Below are positions 1 through 8,977 of a stretch of DNA of 64,000 nt, piece by piece. The DNA comes from Eunapius fragilis (lineage: Eukaryota > Porifera > Demospongiae > Spongillida > Spongillidae), in the NCBI GenBank assembly GCA_963681505.1, contig OY811973.1:3321955-3385954 (forward strand), given 5' to 3'. A program made the position numbers and the translations under genes. Below the pieces are notes generated by a model. That model was not told the origin of the DNA. It saw nothing but the letters and a program-made list of their open reading frames with translations, and did not search any database. Numbering within the stretch: the stretch's first letter is position 1; each line of letters begins with the position of its first letter.

Positions 1-1987
1 TGCCAACATAGTGCCCACTGTAGCTAAACAGAGGAAGGACATCCAGTCCTGTATAGTGATATAGCTGTTCAAGGTCATACACACTGGAGGCTGCTATGAT
101 ATGCTTGGGACTATCCATTGAAGCCAGTGCAAAGAGGTGCTCATTGAGACGCTCAAACTCTTCCTTGGTGCACCGTCCCATGCTGTAACGGTGCGCAGGT
201 ACAAATACAATGGTCCTGTTGAAGGGCATCCACATCTCACACATGCCTGGCTGGAAGAGGCACACAAAGGCATCTGTGGACTTGATCACTGGATCGCTTT
301 TATAAAACTCAAAGTTGCTTTGGATCATCTGCTCAGTAAGCCGCGTATTCATGCAAGATGTGTTCTTGAAGGATTTTTTAATCACATCAGATACTTTTTT
401 GTATATTGTGATACTTTTTTTCTTCCACACTTCAGGATGGCGACTTTCATCATCACCTATAGCTAAAACAACCTTTTGCCCAAAAGCATCAAGGGTACTT
501 GGAATATCAATGCGAGTTCCAAAATGGATATCTGATGTCCAAAATGTTAGCGATGTGTTGTCTCTACAGGCTGCAGTGTTCTTAATGATGGTATTTACCC
601 CAGAAGAACATTTATGTGTCACACGCTGGACACTCTGATTTATAATTTCTCCTAACCATTTGGCAGTAGTCACTGCATCTTGAGAGGAGATGTATTCTGC
701 TGTCATATTCAGTCCTCCAGTGTTATCCTGACTTTGAATAGGAGGAAATGCATAGCCTATATCCTCCAGCTGCTGTAACCATTCTCTAACCATTGCTACG
801 TCTTGATGCCCTACAAGACCAGCTAGGTAGAGGTCATGCCACAATTGCTCTGTACAGTCTATTAGCAACTTATGGTGACACCTCCAGCTCAGAAGAAAGT
901 TCACTAATAGTTGAGTCTTATGATAACCTTCTTTGGTGCTATTATCTTCACCTCTGAGGCTGTCACTACTGTGAACGACCAGTGGGCGAGGTAAAAACCC
1001 CACCCTGAGCCCGGCATCCCAATACAACCTCTGGGCAATATAACTTCTCCAGACATCCCTAAGTCCCTCTTCAACAGTGACAGGTAAGTAGAGTGCCCAT
1101 AGTGTGGGGTGGAAGTGCAATGTGCACTGAGAATTGTAAGGAGAGAAGATTCCCTTTGGAACCACAAGAGACCTTGTCTCCTTGCTTCTGATGAAGAAGA
1201 AGGGAGTGGGAACCACGGTGTCATACACTTTGTCTGCATCAGGCCTGTAGTCTGAGAGGGACTGCAAAACTCCAATAAATTTGCTCTCGACTGTTACACG
1301 TTTTATTCCCGTAGCGGAGCAGTTTCTGACGCGTACGTCATTGATAGGCAAGCCTCGCGGCCATGAGGGTAAGACAGGTGCACCCAGTACGGGATAAGGA
1401 TTGTACGTGGGCCACGTGTGGTTTAATGGTTCCATAGCGTCCACCTCCGGTACGCCATGCAAGGCCATGGCTTCATCCAACGAAGGGGCCCCCCGGGGCG
1501 CGGCACCTTTGACCCAAAACTTGAGCATGTGATCATCGTCAAAGTCCCATATGGCCGTGGCCCCATGAGATATGGCGTAAAGGTACCCCGCATTCTTGTC
1601 TCCGGTAAGTAAATTTGCACATTTTTCACTATCATGCGGGCCGATGTTATTTTCTGATGTGTTACCAGAATAAACTATTACAACACACCACCCGTCCAGT
1701 TTAAGGAAGCGACTTACTGACACAGAGAAAGTATTTTGTTTGGTGTTCATAACGCCCCACTTCTGGCAATTCCGACATGGGCAGCCCCGACATGTTCCAA
1801 CTACCGTTGCCTGGTGTGGAAGAGAATCGTTTGCCAAACTTCTGAACGAGGTTTGAGGGTTTTCTTCGTCGTGGATTGGAAGTGGTGATGTCACGCTTTG
1901 ATCTTTAGAAAAACGACTGAAGGAGAAGTATACGCCGCATATGTACAAGAGCCCTGAAAAGATAAGAACTGCTTCTCTCGCCTTCAT
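1..1987 (-). CDS. STELLO-like (DUF288) putative Golgi glycosyltransferase, partial
   Basis: Seen: 662 codons on the minus strand with no stop and no intron; the frame runs off base 1, so the C terminus is missing. The start is the ATG at 1985-1987 because it opens directly into a type II signal-anchor (MKAREAVLIFSGLLYICGVY). A Cys-rich patch (CRGCPCRNC, residues ~66-74) follows, then the acidic motif in GYLYAISHGATAIWDFDDDH (residues ~134-153). Further on come WPRGLP, LHFHPTLWALYLPVTV and RDVWRSYIAQRLYWDAG (~residue 308). Known: plant STELLO1/2 are Golgi DUF288 proteins needed for cellulose-synthase complexes and share the same order (GYLFAI..GA, WPRGLP, DV.R.YWGQRLLWE). Inferred: a Golgi type II transferase; the DFDDD motif could be its DXD metal site. 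Substrate unknown. A second domain follows around residues 495-662 (VLAIGDDESRHPEVW to FSYSGHYVG). Intronless structure is unlike the other genes here and could reflect retroposition. Confidence 0.8.
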   Translation of the reverse strand, partial: MKAREAVLIFSGLLYICGVYFSFSRFSKDQSVTSPLPIHDEENPQTSFRSLANDSLPHQATVVGTCRGCPCRNCQKWGVMNTKQNTFSVSVSRFLKLDGWCVVIVYSGNTSENNIGPHDSEKCANLLTGDKNAGYLYAISHGATAIWDFDDDHMLKFWVKGAAPRGAPSLDEAMALHGVPEVDAMEPLNHTWPTYNPYPVLGAPVLPSWPRGLPINDVRVRNCSATGIKRVTVESKFIGVLQSLSDYRPDADKVYDTVVPTPFFFIRSKETRSLVVPKGIFSPYNSQCTLHFHPTLWALYLPVTVEEGLRDVWRSYIAQRLYWDAGLRVGFLPRPLVVHSSDSLRGEDNSTKEGYHKTQLLVNFLLSWRCHHKLLIDCTEQLWHDLYLAGLVGHQDVAMVREWLQQLEDIGYAFPPIQSQDNTGGLNMTAEYISSQDAVTTAKWLGEIINQSVQRVTHKCSSGVNTIIKNTAACRDNTSLTFWTSDIHFGTRIDIPSTLDAFGQKVVLAIGDDESRHPEVWKKKSITIYKKVSDVIKKSFKNTSCMNTRLTEQMIQSNFEFYKSDPVIKSTDAFVCLFQPGMCEMWMPFNRTIVFVPAHRYSMGRCTKEEFERLNEHLFALASMDSPKHIIAASSVYDLEQLYHYTGLDVLPLFSYSGHYVG

Positions 1988-2271
1988 TGATATGGATTTG
2001 GGCCAAAATTGGTAATTTCCTGAACCAATATGTAGGCGTATGTGTACCACAAATGACGTCATACCTGGTACATAGTGATTGAACTACCTGTACCAAGGTA
2101 TGATAGCAAGCAGACTGTACCAGATAATCGCTACAATTTGTACCAGATTTTCATACATATAATATGCATCAGAATGATCACATACACTGATCAGGGGTTA
2201 TTGTCCCTTATATAGTATTGTTTACAGCCACGTGTTAATTTCATTCATAGCTGTTACAGCGGTGCTTTCCC
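1988..2271. other. Intergenic, upstream of the STELLO-like gene
   Basis: No coding region, RNA gene or convincing TATA box is visible. Several short variants of 'ggtac' and 'gtaccaga' recur around 2040-2150, suggesting degraded repeat sequence. Confidence 0.4.
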
Positions 2272-3376
2272 CACATACAGGGGGGACTCGCTTTTCGCAC
2301 CTCGCAGATGGAGAAAATGCGCAACATTCATTGCACCTTTAACATAACTGTCAGTTGATACAGCCCTTCCGACGTCAGTACCGCTTATAATATTCATTGG
2401 CTGTTGAAAACGTTGTGGGTCATTTATAGCGCTTCGTAATCCGCCCCCTTTCTCCAACCATAAAAGATTTAGTTCCTATAGCTAGCTTCTCCACGCCCTG
2501 CCTACTTCTTACCTTCATTTCAAAGCTATGTGTACCTAATACCAGCATGCTCACTTCCTGTCATTTCAACCTTGCTTGATGATATACACAGGTCAATGGA
2601 TATGGTTATAGTACCAAATCGCCATAACCGTATCCATTGAATGTTGCAAATGCATGATGGTGTGAGCCTACAGAAGAGCTTCAATCCAAACATTGTACCT
2701 TTTGCTTTTGTTGCACAGCAGAAAATGGTGTGTTCACTGACATATCTAAGATGAGTTTTCATGGTATGGTGGGGATTAGGATAACTGCACCTCCTCCCTT
2801 CCCAAATTTAGATCATTGACGTTCTGAACCTTGCAGCGAGACTGATGTCCTATAGCCGATAGATGTACATCCTTATTAATGTATGCCTACCTACTCCTTG
2901 TTACATGATCAGATGCTCAACGAAGGTGCACCGTGTATATCATCAAGCAAGTGAACACTTGAGGTAACAGTGTATACTGATAGTGCATCATTCAAAGTTT
3001 CCTACTTTGGGTTGGGTACTCAGGTTGTGTCCATCCCTCCACCAAGGTAACAAAGCAAGGTTGAAATGACTGGAAGTGAGCATGCTGGTATTAGGTACAC
3101 GTAGCTTTGTAATGAAGGTAAGAAGTAGGCAGGGAGTGTGAGAAGCTAGCTATATAGGAACTAAATCTTTTATGGTTGGAGAAAGGGGGCGGATTACGAA
3201 GCGCTATAAAAAATAAGCCCATAACGTTTTCAACAGTCAATGAATATTATATAAGCGGTACTGAAGTCGGCAGGGGTATATCAACTGACAGTTATTATAA
3301 AGGAGCAATGAATGTTGCGTATTTTCTCCATCTGCGAGGTGCGAAAAGTCTCCACTTGCGAGTCCCCCCTGTATGG
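2272..3376. mobile_element. 1.1-kb element with ~300-bp terminal inverted repeats
   Basis: The left arm (2272-2576) is closely mirrored as its reverse complement by the right arm (3052-3376). The same short peptide frame (starting MEKGGGLRSAI) therefore appears on the minus strand at left and the plus strand at right. The core of ~475 bp carries a hairpin at 2597-2640 (tcaatggatatggttat against ataaccgtatccattga). No transposase is encoded. Inferred: a foldback-type or non-autonomous DNA transposon. Target-site duplications could not be fixed, so the outer ends are approximate. Confidence 0.65.
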
Positions 3377-3411
3377 AATTTCAAAGCGCACAATACACGT
3401 TAAAACAATAA

Positions 3412-3964
3412 AGGCGTTTCTTCACTAGCAACCGCAAACCGGATCGATCCGGTGCGTCTTCACTAGCTAATTAGCATTCATCGACCAAACCGGATCGATC
3501 CAGTTGGGGCGTAACCCATGACAAAATGGCAGCTGTGCAACTGGTATATGCTTGCTTAGCCTACTTCCAGCTACGAAAAAGAAACCTCCAAAATCGCACA
3601 AAAAGGGCATAAAAACGTCGGCGGCAACGCGCTAGGAGATATATTCAAGTATTGAATTCACGGAGGTATACAGACCTACCTTCTATACTGAGTATACATG
3701 TATACCGGAGTATGTTATTATAACATAAATGATAAATCAACTTATTTCGTACAACGCCGTCCAGCTGTCGCTGAACGTCAGCTGCCCCCCAGATTCCCAC
3801 CAAAGTTCTAGTTTCCTCGTTACTCCATAGTTGCACAGCGGCCATTTTGTCATGGGTTACCCAACTGGATCGATCCGGTTTGGTCGATGAATGCTAATTA
3901 GCTAGTGAAGACGCACCCCCGATCTGGATCGATCCGGTTTGCGGTTGCTAGTGAAGAAACGCCT
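3412..3964. mobile_element. MITE copy A, TAGTGAAGAAACGCC family
   Basis: The ~145-bp ends are inverted repeats. The outer TIR begins AGGCGTTTCTTCACTAGCAA and is followed by the palindrome CCGGATCGATCCGG. The arms reach inward to the segment shared by 3520-3555 and 3830-3860 (caaaatggc/gccattttg). The left flank is TAA and the right is TTA. Inferred: non-autonomous PIF/Harbinger-like MITE (3-bp TWA target). No coding capacity. Confidence 0.7.
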
Positions 3965-3968
3965 TTAA

Positions 3969-4120
3969 AGGCGTTTCTTCACTAGCAAAGGCAAACCGGA
4001 TCGATCCGCATTGTGGTCAATGAATTTAATCAGTGTATATGGATCAATGTACTCACTGATTAAATTCATTGGCCACAATGCGGATCGATCCGGTTTGCCT
4101 TTGCTAGTGAAGAAACGCCT
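3969..4120. mobile_element. MITE copy B, same family, near-perfect palindrome
   Basis: 152 bp, almost completely self-complementary, with arms meeting around 4035-4050. It has the same terminal sequence as copy A (AGGCGTTTCTTCACTAGCAA) and is flanked by TAA on both sides (3966-3968 and 4121-4123). It abuts copy A tail to head, so one copy probably inserted at the end of the other. It lies immediately downstream of the transposase relic on the minus strand. Confidence 0.75.
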
Positions 4121-4121
4121 T

Positions 4122-6130
4122 AAGATTGATGCACCAGTCATGTTCAAATACAAGTTATGTTCTTGACGTTCAACGTTTTCCACTGTCTCTGTCTGCTTAA
4201 AGCAACAGCTTGTATCACATTCATGTGCTATGGAAACTGCTCTTTTGATGTTTTTTCCTGGTATGATGAAGATAGTAGTGGTTAGGTCTAATTGAGGGCA
4301 GTCGTATTCATTCACAAATGGTGTTCCACCAAATGACTGTAAGCCCTGTACAAGACAATAAGTACTGTCTTGTAGCTTGAACACCGCTAACAATATTCCA
4401 TACAGCATCTATATGAAGAAGCACCTAACAAACACATCACACTCAACGGAAGTATCTTACATCATGTTGCTGTGAAACGAGCTCTATGTAATCCCCGCAA
4501 TTCACCAAACTTGACTGTTGTGACATGACTGCACGGTACATGACCACTTTGTCTGTCAGCTTAGCTGATCCTAGCACAAGGTCATAATGCACCCCGCACT
4601 GTAACAAGAAGCGGATGGTGGTAGAGCGTCCTCCAGCTGAGCAACTCAGACAGAGATTCTTGCATGCCTAGGTGAAAAGAACACCTCTGCATCACTATAC
4701 AGCAGTGCATGCATTTTGAGACAACCTTTCTGGGTGTCCCATGCAGGCTGATAAATGATTCTGTCAGCACGGAGTTCTTGCAAAGAGATACCACCAATAA
4801 CATGTTAGACAAATGTGGACGAGTGCAGATCCCTCAATGCACCACCACACCTGTGGATACAGTTGTCACATATTTTATTCATTACCAACATTGCTATGTG
4901 TAGCTCACACTAGTATGTCCTCTGAGACGTCAATCATGACAAATGTTGCAAGATACAATTTAAATGCATAGCCATGTCACGACTGGGGGCAAGTCTATTT
5001 CCATGTACATTGTAGTTCCGCACATTGGAATTAAAAGACTCAAACCTAAAGGAAAAGTAACATATATAGGCATAATAATAAACATACCATTCAGCACTAA
5101 ATGCCGAACAGGGCCCAAATTTTATCATCGAGTTAACTTGATGAAGTGCAAGGTGAGTCTTCTGTGTTTGTAGAAGTTCTGGCATGTACATGCTTCACAG
5201 TGTGAACAAATTCACTACTTACCTCTCTCCACTCCTCTACCAGTGAAAGTTTGAAAAGTTACAGTAGGAGATCTGAAATATCTGTGATGATAATACAGCA
5301 TCACATAACCACATATCACCACAATGCACTTACCTTCAAATATGCTAGTACAACTTTCTTGTCACCTTCACTCAGAGGTATGGACTCAAAATGAAAATAC
5401 ACATCTGGGACCACCCCTTAAAGTCACGCCCAACAAATGACTGGTAATGTTACCAATGATACATCTTTGTAGTAAACCCAGATGAACTGAACAATTTAAT
5501 GTGAGCCAGGATTTCACTTCTTATCTGGGCACTCATTTTTGGCTTAAGGATGTGTTTGCAAGTGCCTAGCAAAAATGTATGCAAAACATTCCACTGGTGT
5601 GCATCTATAGGAGTAAAAGAAATGTTAGAATTAAATGCTCACACCACTCTAAATGCATGTCCTTACTGATAGAAGTCAGCAGGGATGCATAGCAAAGAAT
5701 TGTCCACTTCTTTTATACCAACTTCCTTCCTCAGCTCCACCTTGTCCTGCTCACTTGTCTTTGATTTGACTGCTTGAATATGGAGCAAGGCTGCTTCCCT
5801 GGTGCACAGTCCACCCACAGTGTCTGGATTTTGTGTTCTAGAGGTCTAAGGGACAACAAACTTCATAGCCTATATTTGAAAGAAAGTGAAGGTAACTTAC
5901 GGCAATATTTTAAAGCACTATTGCCAAGATGATTCAGCAACTCTGAAGCTCTGGGATTGACACAAACTATAATCATCAGTGGAGCAATTACCAGCACAAC
6001 TTCTTCGTACTAATTCTTCCGTAAATGCAACGTGGCTTCTATGCTTTCGGGTTAGTAAATGCCTTTTGAGAGCGCTTCCATACTCGAAGCTTTCTTCACA
6101 CAGTTCACACGGATATAGATATCCTATAAC
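4122..6130 (-). pseudogene. KDZ/Plavaka-like transposase gene remnant with C2H2 finger
   Basis: Minus-strand blocks in order. (1) 6130-5930: C2H2 finger YPCELCEESF...HLLTRKH. (2) 5840-5667: ends CIPADFY at a donor. (3) 5603-5450: QWNVLHTFLLGTCKH, then a stop. (4) 5450-5344: HYQSFVGRDFKGWSQM with an internal stop. (5) 5262-5223: LVEEW in another frame. (6) ~5130-4935: AFSAEW, intron, then NVRNYNVHGNRLAPSRD and a stop. (7) 4800-4460: QPAWDTQKGCLKMHALLYS and later LLQCGVHYDLVLGSAKLTD. (8) 4408-4122: MLYGILLAVFKLQDSTYC to NLYLNMTG. The NVLHT.LLGT.KH, FKGW and NR..PSRD patterns recall KDZ/Plavaka-type (CACTA-related) transposases. Frame breaks and stops show it is dead. Exon boundaries are approximate and the family call is from memory of motifs. 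Confidence 0.45.
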
Positions 6131-6816
6131 ACGGATATTAGCAAACTGTGTATCAACAAAAAAATTATAAGGTATATGTAAGTAGCATACACTTTAAATG
6201 TCGCGCGTATCCCACACATGCGATTGTGCATGGTGGTCCAGTCAATTGGATAGCCACGGAGACATAGAAACTACGCTTCGCCATAACAACAGAGAGAAAT
6301 GGGCATTAAATAAAAAATAAATGTGAATTAATAATTTGTTAATTATCTAGCGACTTTTAAGACAGGAGAACAAGAACCTCAAATATGCGGTGCACCAAGC
6401 CAGCAGCAGTTCAGAATGAATGATCCCAGAATGAATGATCTTCACCACTACCAGTAGATAATCCCACCGATGACAATCTAAGTATCGGTCTATGCGCTGA
6501 CATTTTTATACGCGCATGCATGTTAATCTATTTGTTCACAAAGTTCAAATATAACCCACGATTGGTACACTATGTGTCCAGCCTGATACTTGTATGTCGA
6601 TCAATCTGGTACACGCTGTCAGAGTTATGTGCCAGAATGTGAATACATTCTGCATTCTGGCACAGACAGTCAAAACAATCTGAACCAGATTGGTTCTCCC
6701 TATCATACCTGATCCAGGCATTTAAAGAGATTTGTTCAGAATGATGGGAATATCATATCTGATACCCATTTGGCTGTGATACTACTCTAAATTAGCGTGC
6801 GTAACACACAACTTTG
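6131..6816. other. Intergenic, with a small hairpin
   Basis: No gene recognised. 6628-6664 forms a perfect 12-bp-arm hairpin (tgtgccagaatg against cattctggcaca). Direct repeats of 'gaatgaatgatc' lie near 6415-6440. Probably degraded transposon sequence. Confidence 0.35.
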
Positions 6817-7245
6817 TTAATTAGTTGCGCGGGCTACGTTGACGTATATATCCCATTCCGTATTTGGATAGCATCCTAATACACGAACATCAAATTCCCT
6901 ATGAGACATGTGGAATCCGTGCCAAAAATCACACGTGGTTTTGGCGGCCAATCGTGAAAAAGTATGTTGAGCCTCCTCACCCCATGCTCCATATACCTCC
7001 TCAGCCATTGGGACACATACCCAGTTGAGCTCGGTGCACTTCTGGTCATTGTTGACGTGGGCAGCTAGTTGATCCTGCTGTGGTATCAACAATACCAAGC
7101 GGTGAGACCACAGTGAAGTCAAGGGCTGCAGACAAATTGGGTTTGCTCCAAACCTGCAGCCCTTTTTTTTTACCAAATATGACACAATTGATACAAAATC
7201 CACCATCACAAGTTTTTGAGTATGAAAGCCAGGGAAACGTTCCAA
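6817..7245 (-). pseudogene. Retroelement ORF fragment (C-terminal part)
   Basis: A 142-codon minus-strand frame without any gene context. The stretch CVPMAEEVYGAWGEEAQHTF resembles the tail of retroelement polyproteins common in invertebrate genomes, where a '.PLA.ETYG.WG.EAQ..FS' pattern precedes the end of the reverse-transcriptase ORF. No catalytic domain is present. It may be a truncated retrotransposon copy; family assignment is from pattern memory only. Confidence 0.35.
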
Positions 7246-7246
7246 T

Positions 7247-7660
7247 CTAACATTTTCTTTGTTTTGTATACTCTAACTTAGATGGAAACTTAAAGTGAGA
7301 TGCATGCCGAAATGCATTTTTCAATAGCCAATTCTTTTGCTCATTACTGAGCTGTATTACATCTTGTGGCTTATACTTACCCAGGTCTGTTTCCAGTGGG
7401 GATACAAGTGTCTTTACAGCAACAGTCAAATCTTAAGGACAATCCAAGCAGCTAGAAACGGAGGGACTACATTGCTTAATGGGGCTGGAATTTAGCCAAT
7501 AAATTGATCCATCATCTGATTGCATCATGGCTTTATTTCTCCTGATGGGAGTACACACCTCACTGCTGCTTTCTTTGGGAACTAGATAGCTTAGAGTACA
7601 TACCAATGGTACCATGCTGCTAATCTCTGGAGGATTGCATGGCCTTGGAGTCAACACCAT
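7247..7660 (-). pseudogene. hAT (zf-TTF type) transposase N-terminal fragment
   Basis: Two minus-strand stretches in the same frame, separated by one TAA stop at 7433-7435. The second contains LSNEQKNWLLKNAFRHASHF followed by KFPSK. This resembles the segment before the TTF zinc finger in hAT/ZMYM1-like transposases (pattern L.d.QK..LL.n.f.p...y.FP). No DDE or dimerisation domain follows; the sequence goes into the retroelement fragment. A truncated relic. Confidence 0.4.
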
Positions 7661-7733
7661 GAGTACATGTACTTGCTGACTCGATGAAATGAAAGTTATA
7701 TTTTTATATAGACAAGTAAAGAAAAATATTCTC

Positions 7734-7994
7734 TAACGAGAAAGTTGGTGGGATATAGGATTTGAGAAGGCAATAGTGGTGTCAAAAGGAGGGTAACAAG
7801 GCCGGTTTTGGGTAAAGAAAAATGAGACAAAAATAAAAATCCTATATTTAGCACTTCTTTTGGTCCTGTAACATTTACACGTTCATGTAGTAAACTGATA
7901 TAGGATTTTTCTTCCCTCAAAACCTTGTTACCTTCCTTTTTACACCACCATTGCCTCCTCATCCAATTCCTATATCCCACCAACTTTCTCGTTA
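7734..7994. mobile_element. MITE copy 1 of the 'GAGAAAGTTGG' family
   Basis: 261-bp palindromic element: left end TAACGAGAAAGTTGGTGGG, right end its reverse complement. The arms extend ~115 bp and share tracts such as ccaccattgcc and aaccttgttacc with their mirror sequences. A second copy of the same family lies at 56937-57178 in RFC1 intron 10. No ORF of its own. Confidence 0.75.
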
Positions 7995-8349
7995 GATAAT
8001 GTTTTCCTTTCATACTTTTTTCCTTTAAATTTATTGCCGATGATATCTGATAAGTGCTGACAAGTTATAGTTATAACATAGCCTCTTTAATTGAAGATCG
8101 GGCACTTACTCAATTCCCCCCCTCCCCCCCCCCCCCCCCCCCTCCACTTCAATTACCGTCACGAGCAGACGCCCGCTTTTTGTTCAGGATCGAACGCGGG
8201 AGGACTCTAACTTGTCCTCTCGATTTTGGAGGTATTCCTCTCGTCGTTTAGCTCTCCTCTTTTGTTGACGTGAAGGCATTTTGACAGAAACAATTAAATT
8301 TCGCTAGCCAAAAGTGGTGAACAAACTGCAATCAAATGAAATCCCACCT
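7995..8349. other. Intergenic with a poly-C tract
   Basis: An 18-base C run and shorter C runs lie near 8118-8142. No gene is recognised. Such G/C homopolymers (also at 11730, 15720, 18268, 24299, 29071, 47210, 48315 and 52305) recur through the window. Confidence 0.4.
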
Positions 8350-8977
8350 GTTCATAACACTGCACAATTCTAATTATCCGTGAATGTCGCCATGGGAACG
8401 CTTTAATACAACACTCCAATACGTAATGATTACGTAATCAGTTTCATGCTTTATTCATATATATGATACCTGAAGATGTCCTTCCAGGAGATTCTAAAAC
8501 TACTAACGTGGTTCCTGATTGAACGCGAAATTACTAGTCTGGGGACCTAACCTATTGGAATTGGCTTTTCGTCTCACCCAAAGACTCGCGGAGCAATTAA
8601 CCATCGGTCTGGCCCCCAGACTCGAAATTACCCTATTGTGACTTGACTGATCAGAAGTCATGAATTTGACCACCTTCCTCGGAACGATGTCTCGCCACCT
8701 GTGCCGGTAAGATAAAGCCTCCCAGTTCATCCCTGTCAATAACACCTACGCGTGTGCTCACATTTTATATCACTATAACGCCAGCATCACCTCGACCAAC
8801 ATTGGCTTCACCGTTTATAAACATGAGTATACAAGCAAGGTCATGCAGTCTTGACCCAAGGTCTAGTTATAATAACACACTGCAATGCTGATTTGTGTCA
8901 GGAGACGTCTGACAGCTGCACTCCAGAGGATCCTCGTGTTCCTCGCACAGTTTCTGATGCGGGTTTTGTACTGGAGT
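8350..8977 (+). repeat. Segmental duplication copy 1, 5' part
   Basis: Near-identical to ~14125-15000: shared blocks include the gaatgtcgccatgg, cactccaatacgtaatgatt and cctgaagatgt tracts. Copy 1 lacks roughly 230 bp that copy 2 has at ~14282-14520. The duplication continues at 11011-11950 after an inserted transposon. Confidence 0.8.

Noticed and set aside
137-466. 109-codon plus-strand frame at the left edge
   Set aside because: Antisense shadow of the STELLO-like gene, which has the recognisable protein sequence.
4964-5173. Plus-strand frame of 69 codons
   Set aside because: Antisense to the transposase relic, whose minus-strand reading carries the NR..PSRD motif.
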